A stretch of 64,000 bases of DNA from Pandoraea captiosa (GTDB lineage: Bacteria; Pseudomonadota; Gammaproteobacteria; Burkholderiales; Burkholderiaceae): the NCBI RefSeq assembly GCF_902459775.1, contig NZ_CABPSQ010000002.1, positions 620,001 through 684,000 of the forward strand, written 5' to 3'. This document shows positions 28,619-37,907 of the stretch, one piece after another. Each line of letters begins with the position of its first letter. The first letter of the stretch is position 1. Position numbers and translations under genes: made by a program. The notes under the pieces are model-generated. The model worked only from the letters and a program-made list of their open reading frames with translations, ran no database searches and had not been told where the DNA came from.

Positions 28619-29233
28619 TCTCCGGTACGTCGATCGCGTCGCGCTCTGCGAGATCGGCGATGGTACGCGCCACCCGCAACACTCGGTGATAGGTGCGCGC
28701 GGACCAATGATGCTGAGTGACAGCGCGGTGCAGGATTGCCTTCGCTTCGGGACTTAACGGACATTGGGTTTCCAGCGCGCGGTTCGACAGACTGCAATTC
28801 AACTGGCCCTGACGCGAGAACTGCCTCGCCTGCGCCTGTGCCACGCGTTTGGCAACCTCGGCGCTACGTTCGCCGCACGCGGGGGCCGCAAACGTCTCGG
28901 CACTCAGCGCCGGTACTTCCACGTGCAAGTCGATCCGGTCGAGCAACGGGCCGGAGAGTCGGTTGCGATACCTCGCGACGGCGTCGCCGCTACACCGGCA
29001 AGTTCGCAATGGATGCCCCAGATCACCGCAAGGGCAGGGATTCATCGCCGCGACCAGTTGGAAGGCCGCAGGGAACGTGGCGTGTCCGCCAGCGCGGGAG
29101 ATCGTCACGTGACCGAGTTCCAGCGGCTCGCGTAATACCTCGAGCACCCTGCGTTGAAACTCGGGCAACTCGTCAAGAAAAAGTACCCCCCGATGCGCGA
29201 GACTGATCTCTCCGGGACGCGGCGTGCTGCCCC
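28578..29233 (-). pseudogene. comM: comM (YifB family), 3' part, cut by the transposon
   Basis: Minus-strand coding sequence for the C-terminal part of the Mg-chelatase-like AAA+ helicase ComM, which drives branch migration in natural transformation. The fragment begins G-S-T-P-R-P-G-E-I-S-L-A-H, then the Walker B segment GVLFLDELPEF, the sensor segment AAMNPCPCG, and ends YREIAMS with a normal stop. The 5' half, including Walker A, is missing because the Tn6022-like element starts at 29234. The cut at this glycine-rich stretch is the known attachment region of comM-targeting elements. Confidence 0.92.
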
Positions 29234-29252
29234 TGTAAGATCTCGAATGAAA

Positions 29253-29366
29253 TGCGACAGATCGGACCTATAAGCCTTATTCTACGGTTGAATCAGGCGA
29301 AATTTCTGCGACAAAATTTTTGAATTAATTGCGACTAGGCCTACAATGAGTGGAAATAGATGCGAC
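29253..29366 (+). repeat. Four TGCGAC direct repeats, likely TnsB-binding sites
   Basis: TGCGAC occurs at 29253, 29307, 29330 and 29361, all in the same direction, within AT-rich DNA just inside the transposon end. The following bases are A/T-A. The last copy lies inside the first codons of tnsA. Tn7-family ends carry several copies of a TnsB-binding site arranged this way. Confidence 0.65.
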
Positions 29367-30041
29367 TATCCTACCGTAAAGCAAAAACGGCGCATCGGGC
29401 CGACGCGCAGAAGTGTGTCCGGCGTCTACATGTTTCGCGGTTTGTCTGCGATCCAATACGAGTCGACATTGGAGCGCGATTTCTTAATCCGAATGGCGCA
29501 TCTGCGTGACGTGCTCGATGTTGTGCCGCAACCGGTGGAGGTTCCTTTTCTGGAGCCGCTGGGCCGCCCGAACATCTATACGCCTGATTTCCTCGTCTAT
29601 TACCGCGCTGGTTTTCCCAACCTTGATAACTACCGAAAACCATTGCTGGTCGAGGTCAAACCCGGTGAAGCGTGGCGTGCGCATTGGCGTTCGTGGTCGG
29701 GGAAGTGGAAGGCGGCACGCCGATATGCCCACGAGCACGGTTGGCGCTTTCAGATCTTCGATGAATCTAGGATCCGCGATCAGACGCTACTGAATATTCG
29801 GTTCCTCGAACGGTTTGAACGGTTGATGTTCGATGAAACCGAATCGGCCTGGATCGTGAGCAATCTCGCTGCAGTGGGAGCGGCGCCTTTTCATTACCTG
29901 GTAGCGCGTCACTTCATGGGGGACGACCGTGCAATAGGTATCGCCCACATTTGGCACCTTCTTTGGGCCGGTCGCATTGAATGTGATATGAGCATGCCGC
30001 TCAGCGAACATACAGAACTGTGGGTGCCTGAGCATGAATGA
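29346..30041 (+). CDS. tnsA: TnsA-like transposon endonuclease
   Basis: 231-residue restriction-enzyme-fold nuclease that cuts the 5' ends of a Tn7-type element. Catalytic residues visible: Glu43 (ESTLERDFL), Asp81 (YTPDFLVYY), then Glu103 and Lys105 (LVEVKPGEAW). The C-terminal half is the winged helix that contacts TnsC. Its end overlaps tnsB by 8 bases. With TnsB it allows cut-and-paste movement. Confidence 0.92.
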   Translation: MSGNRCDYPTVKQKRRIGPTRRSVSGVYMFRGLSAIQYESTLERDFLIRMAHLRDVLDVVPQPVEVPFLEPLGRPNIYTPDFLVYYRAGFPNLDNYRKPLLVEVKPGEAWRAHWRSWSGKWKAARRYAHEHGWRFQIFDESRIRDQTLLNIRFLERFERLMFDETESAWIVSNLAAVGAAPFHYLVARHFMGDDRAIGIAHIWHLLWAGRIECDMSMPLSEHTELWVPEHE

Positions 30042-31971
30042 CAACGACCAAATCGACGACTACGGCTCAGCCTATTTGCCAAGTCGTCAACGCGTGAACC
30101 TAGATGTAGGGGCGTTTGTTCAGCGTGAGAACAGCGTGTTCAAGATCACGCAGATCCTGGACTTCGAGTCGGCGATTGGAGTGGACGTTGAGACCGGCCG
30201 TAGCAGCGCGCTGCGAATAGATCAACTGCGCCCGGTCTCTGACGTAGACCGTTCTCCGGCTGGGAGCGCGGATTTGGACGCAATTGCCGACGAAGACTGG
30301 CGTGTCGCGGAATCGCGGTTTGCCGCGATCAAACCCATCGTGGACGGAGAAGTGGTCGGTCGTGAGGCCTTCATACGCCGTGCAGCAGAGGTGGGAGTTG
30401 ACGTCAGCTCCTTGTATCGGTGGTGGAATCTATACAAACCGTTTGGACTTGTGTCCGCGCTCATCCCGCGCGCGCGCGGATGGAAACCGGGTAAGAGCCG
30501 AATCTCTCCCCTGGCCGAGACGGTGGTCGCAGAGGTGTTGCGGGACTTCTATCTAACGGATCAACGCCGCACACCGAGCAAGACGATCACCGAGATCCAG
30601 CGGCGTTGTCTTGCCGTTGGGATTCAGGCACCAAGCGACTCTGCGATTCGCCTCAGAATCGGACGGCTCAGTGAGCGCGAGAAACTTCGTCGGCGTGGAT
30701 ATGCTGAGAAGGCGAGGAATAGATTTCTTCCTACCGCCGGTAAGTTTCCCGGCGCTGATTACCCGCTGGCCGTCATACAGATTGATCACACGCCGGCAGA
30801 CATCATCCTTGTCGATGATGTACACCGCAAACCGATCGGTCGGCCGTGGATTACTTTGGCGATCGACGTCTTCAGCCGCATGGTGACCGGCTACTACCTT
30901 TCATTTGACCCGCCTTCGGAGGCGTCGGTCGCAATGTGCGTCGCCCATTCGATCTTGCCGAAGGAAGATTGGCTTGCGTTGCACAACGTCGACGCGCAAT
31001 GGCCGGTGTGGGGGCTGCCGAAGAAGATCCACGTTGATAATGGTGCCGATTTCCGATCAAACAACTTCCAGAAGTCGTGCCTGCAATACGCCATCAATCT
31101 GGAATTCCGACCGGTCAAGCAGCCTCGCTACGGCGGCCACATCGAACGTTTGCTGGGTACCGTGCTTAGAGAAATCCACGACCTCCCCGGGACCACGTTC
31201 TCGTCGGTCAAAGAGCGCGACGGCTACGACTCGGAAAAGCGGGCAGTCATGACCAAGTCGGAGTTTGAGGAGTGGCTCGTCGGGCTGATCTGTAAGATTT
31301 ATCACGGCCGTAAACATAGTGCGCTGATGATGTCGCCGCTGCGGAAATGGGAAATTGGTGTGCTGGGCAACGGCGATGTGTTGGGCGTTGGGATGCAGCC
31401 GCGCCCGACAGACAGGCATACGGTGTTGCTCGACTTCTTGCCATCGTTCCATCGTACCGTTCAGACGTTCGGCACCACCGTCGACAATGTGGAGTATTAC
31501 TCGGAAGCGCTGCGTCCTTGGATCAATGCTGTGAACGCGGAGACAGGCAAAAAGCAGAAATTCATTTTCAGGCGAGACCCTCGAGATATCAGCGCGCTCT
31601 GGTTTTACGATCCGGCCTTGAAGCAGTATTTCAAGGTGCCCTACGCCGATCTGTCGCTACCTTCCATGAGCATCTGGGAATACGCGCAGGTGACTGCGCA
31701 GATCAAGAAAGACGGCTCGGATGGATCTGATCCAGCGCAGATTTTGCGTGCCGTCGGTGAGTTGCGCACTAAAGTCGATAAGGCATCGGAGAACACCAAG
31801 ATCGCGCGACGGCAGGCACAGCGGCGCAAGGAGCATGAGCGAAAGATTTCTCCGGCTGACCCGTTGAGGGCGAAGTCAGTGTCAGCGCCCACGGCGCCTG
31901 AACCTACGCTCGCGCGCCCGATACTCGAGGCTCTGTCCGGAGATGTGACCGAGTTTGGTGAAATTGAATGA
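30034..31971 (+). CDS. tnsB: TnsB-like DDE transposase
   Basis: 645-residue transposase of the Mu/Tn7 type. N-terminal helix-turn-helix domains bind the ends (RAAEVGVDVSSLYRWWNLYKP, residues about 116-135). The retroviral-integrase core has Asp251 (QIDHT), Asp335 (HVDNGADF) and Glu371 (GGHIERLLGT). A C-terminal beta-barrel and a basic tail that would contact TnsC follow. The stop overlaps the tnsC start (ATGA). Confidence 0.94.
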   Translation: MNDNDQIDDYGSAYLPSRQRVNLDVGAFVQRENSVFKITQILDFESAIGVDVETGRSSALRIDQLRPVSDVDRSPAGSADLDAIADEDWRVAESRFAAIKPIVDGEVVGREAFIRRAAEVGVDVSSLYRWWNLYKPFGLVSALIPRARGWKPGKSRISPLAETVVAEVLRDFYLTDQRRTPSKTITEIQRRCLAVGIQAPSDSAIRLRIGRLSEREKLRRRGYAEKARNRFLPTAGKFPGADYPLAVIQIDHTPADIILVDDVHRKPIGRPWITLAIDVFSRMVTGYYLSFDPPSEASVAMCVAHSILPKEDWLALHNVDAQWPVWGLPKKIHVDNGADFRSNNFQKSCLQYAINLEFRPVKQPRYGGHIERLLGTVLREIHDLPGTTFSSVKERDGYDSEKRAVMTKSEFEEWLVGLICKIYHGRKHSALMMSPLRKWEIGVLGNGDVLGVGMQPRPTDRHTVLLDFLPSFHRTVQTFGTTVDNVEYYSEALRPWINAVNAETGKKQKFIFRRDPRDISALWFYDPALKQYFKVPYADLSLPSMSIWEYAQVTAQIKKDGSDGSDPAQILRAVGELRTKVDKASENTKIARRQAQRRKEHERKISPADPLRAKSVSAPTAPEPTLARPILEALSGDVTEFGEIE

Positions 31972-32861
31972 GCAACAACTATTCACACGTTCGTCCCGAG
32001 TTTCAACACGTTTTGGCGCTCTCCGATGCAGAGCGACTGGCGTACCTCGACATGCCGCGCTGGATCGGATACACGGCGGCACAGAGGCTACTCGACAACT
32101 TGCAGAGTCTGCTTGCTAAGCCGCAGCGCCCGAGAATGCCCAGTCTGCTAATTGTGGGTGACTCAAACAACGGAAAAACTACGATCGTTCGGCGCTTCTT
32201 GGAGACGTGTGGCAAGGGCTACGTGACCGAGGAAATGGAGGCTGTCAAGCCGGTGATCTTGGCCGAGGCACCTCCGAGCGCGGATGAAAAGGGACTGTAT
32301 ATCTCGATCTTGGAGCAGTTCTTCGCGACTTATCGCGCTTCCGATCCTACGGCGAAACTGCGCTATCAGGTCATTCACATGTTCCGGACTTGCCACGTTC
32401 GCATGCTGGTGATCGATGAGTTTCACTCCATGCTTACGGGATCTGCGATCAAGCAGCGTGAGGTTATGAATGCGATCAAGCTGCTGTGCAACGAGCTTGC
32501 GATTCCGATTGTGGGCGTCGGTACCCGGGAGGCGGTGCGAGTACTCCACACGGATCCACAACACGCAAGCCGATTTGATGTGTTCCCCTTGCCCATCTGG
32601 TCGCTTGATAAGGAATTCCAGCGTTTGTTGCTCAGCTTTGAGCGCACATTGCCACTGAAGGAGGCCTCGAACCTTTCAGAGCCAGAACGAGCAACGTTGC
32701 TGCATACCATTTGCAATGGAAATTTGGGCAACCTTCACAGACTGCTGGTGGAGTGCTCGCAAGAGGCGATCAAATCCGGCACCGAGCGCATCGACGACAA
32801 GATTATCAAGTCCAAAGCGTGGATGCGGCCGACTCAGGGGGTACGTCACATATCTGTGTGA
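31968..32861 (+). CDS. tnsC: TnsC-like AAA+ regulator
   Basis: 297-residue AAA+ ATPase that links the target selector to TnsAB. Walker A GDSNNGKT is at residues 64-71, Walker B is MLVIDEFHSML, and the sensor region reads IPIVGVGTREAV. It is short, like TniB of Tn5053/Tn6022 elements rather than the 555-residue TnsC of Tn7. It overlaps tnsB and is followed within 8 bases by tniQ. Confidence 0.92.
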   Translation: MSNNYSHVRPEFQHVLALSDAERLAYLDMPRWIGYTAAQRLLDNLQSLLAKPQRPRMPSLLIVGDSNNGKTTIVRRFLETCGKGYVTEEMEAVKPVILAEAPPSADEKGLYISILEQFFATYRASDPTAKLRYQVIHMFRTCHVRMLVIDEFHSMLTGSAIKQREVMNAIKLLCNELAIPIVGVGTREAVRVLHTDPQHASRFDVFPLPIWSLDKEFQRLLLSFERTLPLKEASNLSEPERATLLHTICNGNLGNLHRLLVECSQEAIKSGTERIDDKIIKSKAWMRPTQGVRHISV

Positions 32862-32869
32862 CGCACGGT

Positions 32870-33928
32870 ATGTTTGAGCATTTTCCGCCGTTGTCGGACG
32901 AGCTTCTTTCTTCGTGGCTTGTAAGGCGTGCGCTTGCCTCGGGTTGCGAGCCGATCGTTGTCACTTCGTCGTTTTGGCCTGGCCTCAGAGTCTGGGCGCG
33001 AGATTTGGACAGAGGCACTCTACCCGTGCCATGCGGCCTGCCATCGCAACACAGGGAGACATACGAGAAGTTGACCCTTCGGAGTATCGGTGAGCGGATC
33101 GTAGGTGGCTCGGAATTACCGCGCGCTGTTTGGCCTTGGGTGCTTGCCGCAGGATGTAGGGGCGCTCGGCGGTTGGGCGGTATTCAGTTCTGTCCGGAGT
33201 GCATGAGCACGGTACGAGACCCATATTTCGGGCGCAAAGGGCGGCTCGCTTGGCGCACAGGGTGTGAGTTCCACCAATGCTCACTATGGGATAGGTGCTG
33301 GTCATGTGGTCGTGCTCCTGAGCCACATCGCTTACGTGCTCAAGATGAACATCAAGCCATATGTGCCTTTTGCCATGCTGACTTGCGCTCGGCTCCCCGG
33401 GTGCCTTTGAGCGCAGGTGCTGCGAGATTCCAAGCATGGTGCAATGCCTCGATGGATTCTGGACATGCGCGATTCGGTGAGCTTAGCCTGCCGCCATGTG
33501 ATGCGCTGGCTCTGGCCCGGTTCATCGTGTTTCTAATCCGAGCCGGGATGCGCACGCGGCATGCCGGCCTCATCGAGTTCCTGGCGCGCATGGATATCGA
33601 CGTTCACGATGTGCATGCGCCCGTGTCGGCGCTGCCGATCGAACTGCTTGGAACCCGTGATCGAATCGATCTGTTTGCCCGGGCTATGAGTATTCTTGAT
33701 CGGGGCGCAGCCGATTTCCGGCGTGAAGCGCAGCAACTATCGTTGACTGTCGGATGTTTCCGCTTGGCGACGCATCATCCGCCAGCTTGTTTTGACAGTA
33801 TCGTCGGCACCCTGCCTGACGCAAGACCCCATGTGCGGGTGCGATCAGGCCAAAGAACGCAGCGTCGGCGAGGTCGTGGGTCCGTCGAAACGATGTGTGC
33901 CCGATTGCAGAGAAGATCAAAACTGTGA
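32870..33928 (+). CDS. tniQ: TniQ-family target-selection adaptor
   Basis: 352-residue TniQ/TnsD-family protein: the N-terminal motif PPLSDELLSSWLVRRAL, then paired zinc sites (FCPECM, then GCEFHQCSLWDRCWSCG, and ICAFCH) and a basic C-terminus. Such proteins bridge TnsC and a target. ATG 32870 is listed; a GTG at 32858 overlapping the tnsC stop would add four residues. The stop overlaps the next start. The protein is shorter than Tn7 TnsD, as expected when a separate selector (TnsF) is present. Confidence 0.9.
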   Translation: MFEHFPPLSDELLSSWLVRRALASGCEPIVVTSSFWPGLRVWARDLDRGTLPVPCGLPSQHRETYEKLTLRSIGERIVGGSELPRAVWPWVLAAGCRGARRLGGIQFCPECMSTVRDPYFGRKGRLAWRTGCEFHQCSLWDRCWSCGRAPEPHRLRAQDEHQAICAFCHADLRSAPRVPLSAGAARFQAWCNASMDSGHARFGELSLPPCDALALARFIVFLIRAGMRTRHAGLIEFLARMDIDVHDVHAPVSALPIELLGTRDRIDLFARAMSILDRGAADFRREAQQLSLTVGCFRLATHHPPACFDSIVGTLPDARPHVRVRSGQRTQRRRGRGSVETMCARLQRRSKL

Positions 33929-35364
33929 TGACGTCCACCGATCACTTAACGATAGTGACATGTGATTGCTGCGGCCGATCCGTGTCCAAGATTCATCGCC
34001 GGCACAAAGCGACTGGGTACTGTGCGGCGTGCTACGCGCGAGAGTTCAAGCGACGCATGTGCCCCTGCTGCGGAAATTTCAAACGACTTCCAAACGATCT
34101 GGGCGCGGTATGCCTGACCTGTCAGAACGCAGCGCCCTGTGCCCGATGCGGCGAAACGGGGCGCCCCGTGGGCCTGCTCACACAGTATGGGCCGGTGTGT
34201 AATAGCTGCCGACCGCACTTTATTGAGCCGCGACCGTGCGGCGAGTGCGGTGATCTTTCAACGCGGCTGTCTCGCGTGACACGTTTGGGAATCGATGTCC
34301 CCGTGTGTCCATCCTGTGCGCAGCAGGACCACGCGGCCTGCTCGGCTTGCCGCCGCCATAGGCGTCTCTTCGACGATGGTGCTGGCCGCATGCTTTGCCG
34401 GCGCTGCCGAAACGTCGGAGAGTCACCGTGCCCGAAATGTGCCGCCCCAATGCCTGCTGGGCGGGTGAGCGAATGCGAAGCGTGCTATTGGACGGGCTTG
34501 CTTGAACGACGCTCGAAGATCTGCCAGGCATCCTTCGCGACGGTGGCCTGTCAAAGGCTATGGGAGGAATTTGTCGCTTGGCTGGCCTGTCGTATTGGGC
34601 CCATGAAGGCTAGCCAAACCATGAGGCGATATTTAGAGTTCTTCGCGGTGATTGAGCAACGTTGGGCTGACGTGCCAAGTTACGACGTACTGTTGGTTAA
34701 TTTCGGTGCCGCGGCTCTGCGCAGGGTGGCCCTGCCGATGACTTGGCTCGCGGAGACGCGGAGAATTACGGTGGATGCGTCGGCACGTGAGGCGGATAGC
34801 GAGAAACGCCGGATTGATGCGCTGTTGAGCGCGATGCCCGTCACTTCGGTCGGAGGGGTGGCCCTCGCGGCCTATCACCGGAAGTTGCAACTGAAGGTTG
34901 TTGCTGGGGCGACCACAGTTCGCTCGAATCGTCTCGCACTGACCCCTGCACTTGCGCTGCTGTCTACCGTCGATGCCGAGGGGCGCTCCCTGCCAACGCA
35001 AGCCGCACTGGTGAAGTACCTTAGCCAGTCGCCAGGGCAAGTGGCCGCAGTCACGGGGTTTGTACGATTTCTCAACGCCGAGCATGGCACCTCGCTGAAC
35101 GTAAGAATCGATGAGTCCGTGCTGCGCGCTCATCGTCGACGTGTCAGAGAAAAGGTGTTGCTTGCCCTGGCCAAGCGCGCCGTCGACTCGCCGGAATTTG
35201 AGCTGGAGTGGATCCGCGCGGGCTTGGCCTACTTTCACGACCACGTGAAGCCGGGCGGCAGTGTGGTGAGAAGTCCGGATGGCAGTGGGTTTAGCGTGTC
35301 CGTTGGCGACAATTATCTATGGATCCCGTCTTGGGCGCGCTTCACCCCGACTGGCAAAGGCTAG
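33928..35364 (+). CDS. tnsF: TnsF-like comM target selector
   Basis: 478 residues. The first 190 hold about ten CxxC pairs (CDCCG, CAAC, CPCCG, CLTC, CARCG, CNSC, CGECG, CPSC, CSAC, CRRC, CPKC, CEAC), a chain of zinc ribbons. The rest is helical and, around AALVKYLSQSPGQVAAVTGF, resembles the core-binding part of tyrosine recombinases; the R-K-H-R-H-Y catalytic set is absent. Known TnsF of Tn6022-like elements combines an inactive tyrosine-recombinase domain with comM targeting, and this element is in comM. It overlaps the tniQ stop and completes the transposition operon. Confidence 0.75.
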   Translation: MTSTDHLTIVTCDCCGRSVSKIHRRHKATGYCAACYAREFKRRMCPCCGNFKRLPNDLGAVCLTCQNAAPCARCGETGRPVGLLTQYGPVCNSCRPHFIEPRPCGECGDLSTRLSRVTRLGIDVPVCPSCAQQDHAACSACRRHRRLFDDGAGRMLCRRCRNVGESPCPKCAAPMPAGRVSECEACYWTGLLERRSKICQASFATVACQRLWEEFVAWLACRIGPMKASQTMRRYLEFFAVIEQRWADVPSYDVLLVNFGAAALRRVALPMTWLAETRRITVDASAREADSEKRRIDALLSAMPVTSVGGVALAAYHRKLQLKVVAGATTVRSNRLALTPALALLSTVDAEGRSLPTQAALVKYLSQSPGQVAAVTGFVRFLNAEHGTSLNVRIDESVLRAHRRRVREKVLLALAKRAVDSPEFELEWIRAGLAYFHDHVKPGGSVVRSPDGSGFSVSVGDNYLWIPSWARFTPTGKG

Positions 35365-35376
35365 AGCGAGGCTTCG

Positions 35377-35955
35377 TTACTCGCGATCACCCAGAACCAG
35401 GAACGGCGATCCGTGGAAATCGAGCTGCTGCAACTCCATGTGACGGTGATCGATCTTGGCAATCGTGGCCGAGTATGTCGTTCCGCTGGCAATGAGTTGA
35501 GCTGGGCTCGGAATCGGGGATCCTAAAAGCGTTGCGACCTCGTAAGGGTTCCTCGCTTTACCTTCGGTAACCAGTGATGTGGCAAGGGACTTGACGTCTG
35601 CTGCGGTGGTAAGGATTTTCTTGCCCTTCACGGACCAGGTCCCAGCCCAAGCTAGCTGATACTCGATGCGGTTGGGCTTCTTGTCCTTGTCTAGCCAAGA
35701 GAGTGACATTTTTCCTGTGGAATTGAAGTGCCCGTTTTGGAAGTACTCGCTTTGCCCATCGAAATCAGTGGCGATGCCATCCTGATCGACGTGATGCGAT
35801 GTATTTTTCCAACGACCGACAAATTCAGTGCCGTGCCCGCCATCGCCGAAATTTTGTTCGATGAAACTCCAAATGTTTGTAAGGTTTGCCATGACTGCCA
35901 TAGCGCCAATCAGAAAGGCGGTCAGCCCGGCCAAGAGTTTCTTCGTCATGATCAT
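35377..35955 (-). CDS. Membrane-anchored protein of unknown function
   Basis: 192 residues with one N-terminal membrane helix (LLAGLTAFLIGAMAVMANL) and a soluble part rich in beta-type sequence (FVGRWKNTSHHVDQDGIA, IEYQLAWAGTWSVKGKKIL), a possible lipocalin-like barrel. I do not recognise the family. It is convergent with tnsF, ending 12 bases after it, and is the first cargo gene. ATG 35949 is an alternative start. Confidence 0.6.
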   Translation of the reverse strand: MIMTKKLLAGLTAFLIGAMAVMANLTNIWSFIEQNFGDGGHGTEFVGRWKNTSHHVDQDGIATDFDGQSEYFQNGHFNSTGKMSLSWLDKDKKPNRIEYQLAWAGTWSVKGKKILTTAADVKSLATSLVTEGKARNPYEVATLLGSPIPSPAQLIASGTTYSATIAKIDHRHMELQQLDFHGSPFLVLGDRE

Positions 35956-36207
35956 CCGTAAGAAGTTGCTGGGGTGTCATTCTCGCGCGAGTTTCCGGTG
36001 GACAATGTGGATATTGATCCGCTTTCACTTGCGTAACCCGCTAGCGAAAGCACCGCCAGATGGATGGAGGGCCGATGTGCAGTGACACTTTCGGGAGAAG
36101 TGGGCTCGGTGAAGCGAACCATTGATAGGCCTCGGTAGTACCGTTTTTCCGCTCGGCTGAACGAGTGCGCCCGCCTCGCTCGGGCAGACATAAAATTTGC
36201 AGAAACC

Positions 36208-36235
36208 GTGAGTTTGCGCAAAATCGCAAACTCAC
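36208..36235. promoter_or_regulatory. Operator of the XRE/ImmA gene
   Basis: GTGAGTTTGCG (36208-36218) and CGCAAACTCAC (36225-36235) form a perfect 11-bp inverted repeat with a 6-base spacer, 16 bases before the ATG at 36252. This placement is typical for self-repression by an XRE-type protein. Confidence 0.75.
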
Positions 36236-36251
36236 ATATCATCGCCTCATC

Positions 36252-37403
36252 ATGAAGATTGAACCGAACGATTACAAGACCCCTGGCCAGTTCATTGACG
36301 CGCTCTTGGAGGAGCGTGGATGGCACAAGCGCGTGCTTGCGATCATTTTGGGCATCGACGATAGCGGGGTGAATCGCATCGTTTCCGACAAGCGCGCGGT
36401 GGATGCGCCTTTGGCGATTGCACTGGAAGAGATTTTCTCAGTCCCAGCCGATGTGTTCCTGGATCTTCAGAAATCGTACGATTTGGCGCGTGCGCGCATC
36501 ACGGCGCGCCCCGACCCGAAGCGGGCAACCCGCGCGCAGCTCTTTGGCGGCTTGCCGGTCACGGAGATGATCAAGCGTGGATGGTTGGATGCGGAAAATC
36601 CCCGCGACGTGCCGGCCGTGGAAAAGGCGATGTCGAAGTTCTTTAAGGTCGAATCGGCGTCGGAGATCGAGTTCCTGCCCCACGCGGCCAAGAAAACCGA
36701 GGTCCTTGGCACGGCCACGGCGGTGCAGATGGCTTGGTTGTATCGCGTGCGTGAGATCGCCGCTGAGATGTTGGTGCCGAAATATACGCAACAAGGCGGG
36801 CGCAAGGCTGTCGAGAAGCTGTCGACGCTGCTTGCGGCGGCTGAAGAGGTGCGTCATGTCCCGCGAATCTTGGCGGAATGCGGCATCCGTTTTGTCATCG
36901 TTGAGTCGCTGACTGGGGCAAAAATCGACGGCGTTTGCATGTGGCTGAATGAGCACTCGCCGGTGATCGGAATGTCCATTCGCCACGACCGAATCGACAA
37001 TTTCTGGTTCGTGCTCCGCCATGAGCTCGAGCATGTGCTCCAGGGGCACGGCAAGGACACGCGTCAGGTCATTCTTGATGCCGAGCTCGAAGGTGAGCGC
37101 GCTGGCACCGGAGATTCCGTGTCGGAGGAGGAGCGAGTGGCGAACGCCGCAGCCGCGGAATTCTGCGTCCCTCGGAAGAAGCTTGAGGCCTTCATCGCGA
37201 GAAAGGCCCCCTTCTTTGCTGAGCGGGATTTGCTCGGATTCGCCAAAACGATCAACGTGCATCCTGGCCTGATCGCTGGCCAGTTGCAGCACAAGACCGG
37301 GCGCTATGACCGCTTCAGGTCGCACCTGTCAAAGGTTCGTTCGATAGTGGCACCGTCCGCTATCGTCGATGGCTGGGGCGATGTCGCTCCAGTTGGTTTG
37401 TAG
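36252..37403 (+). CDS. XRE regulator fused to ImmA/IrrE-type peptidase
   Basis: 383 residues. Residues about 10-65 form a HigA-like helix-turn-helix (GWHKRVLAIILGIDDSGVNRIV). A zinc-peptidase-like domain follows with His257-Glu258-x-x-His261 (FVLRHELEHVLQGH) and a later Glu in NAAAAEFCVP. Such fusions act as antitoxins or as repressor-peptidases in mobile elements. ATG 36252 is preferred since domain similarity begins there. A perfect inverted repeat directly upstream suggests self-control. The partner gene starts 20 bases downstream. Confidence 0.85.
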   Translation: MKIEPNDYKTPGQFIDALLEERGWHKRVLAIILGIDDSGVNRIVSDKRAVDAPLAIALEEIFSVPADVFLDLQKSYDLARARITARPDPKRATRAQLFGGLPVTEMIKRGWLDAENPRDVPAVEKAMSKFFKVESASEIEFLPHAAKKTEVLGTATAVQMAWLYRVREIAAEMLVPKYTQQGGRKAVEKLSTLLAAAEEVRHVPRILAECGIRFVIVESLTGAKIDGVCMWLNEHSPVIGMSIRHDRIDNFWFVLRHELEHVLQGHGKDTRQVILDAELEGERAGTGDSVSEEERVANAAAAEFCVPRKKLEAFIARKAPFFAERDLLGFAKTINVHPGLIAGQLQHKTGRYDRFRSHLSKVRSIVAPSAIVDGWGDVAPVGL

Positions 37404-37423
37404 CCCGTTGAAAGGAGTGTCTA

Positions 37424-37903
37424 GTGACGAAAAGTGAGGAGATGCTGCGGCTGATCCGTCGATATAAGGAGACGACTGGCGAAACTGAGGTAGATATGAA
37501 CAAGGTCGCTAAATTCGCTCATGCGAACGGGTGGCCTGTTCCGAAACCGAAGGATCCCATGGCACTGCTGGCTCGAGAGTTTACACAGGCCGCGCGTCAG
37601 GAGTTTCGCAAGGATGCCAAGACTGGCCGGCCGTATCGAGTCAACCATGCCCTGTATCAGACGCACGGTACGCAGCAGATGGTTTTGTGGGTTGACATCG
37701 ACGAAGCCACGCGGCCGCAGATGCACAAGTCGCTCATCAATCGTCGCGAGCAGATGATTGGCGATGGTCTGCAACTGACGTTGGACAGCGACCATTGGAA
37801 CAGCATCCATCCGGAAGAAGAGCCGATCACTATCCCGATGGACTTCACGGAAGACATCGAGTGGAGAAAGAACGCACCGGACGAAGAAGACGAAGCGGCA
37901 TGA
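37424..37903 (+). CDS. Conserved partner of the XRE/ImmA gene
   Basis: 159 residues, starting at GTG 37424 after AAAGGAG. An N-terminal helical part (MLRLIRRYKETTG, DMNKVAKFAHANGWPVPKP) is followed by TGRPYRVNHALYQ, QQMVLWVDIDEA and an acidic tail (WRKNAPDEEDEAA). The same gene order, XRE-ImmA then this type of protein, suggests a two-gene toxin-antitoxin or stress module. The function is unknown; no catalytic motif is seen. Confidence 0.7.
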   Translation: MTKSEEMLRLIRRYKETTGETEVDMNKVAKFAHANGWPVPKPKDPMALLAREFTQAARQEFRKDAKTGRPYRVNHALYQTHGTQQMVLWVDIDEATRPQMHKSLINRREQMIGDGLQLTLDSDHWNSIHPEEEPITIPMDFTEDIEWRKNAPDEEDEAA

Positions 37904-37907
37904 AAAA

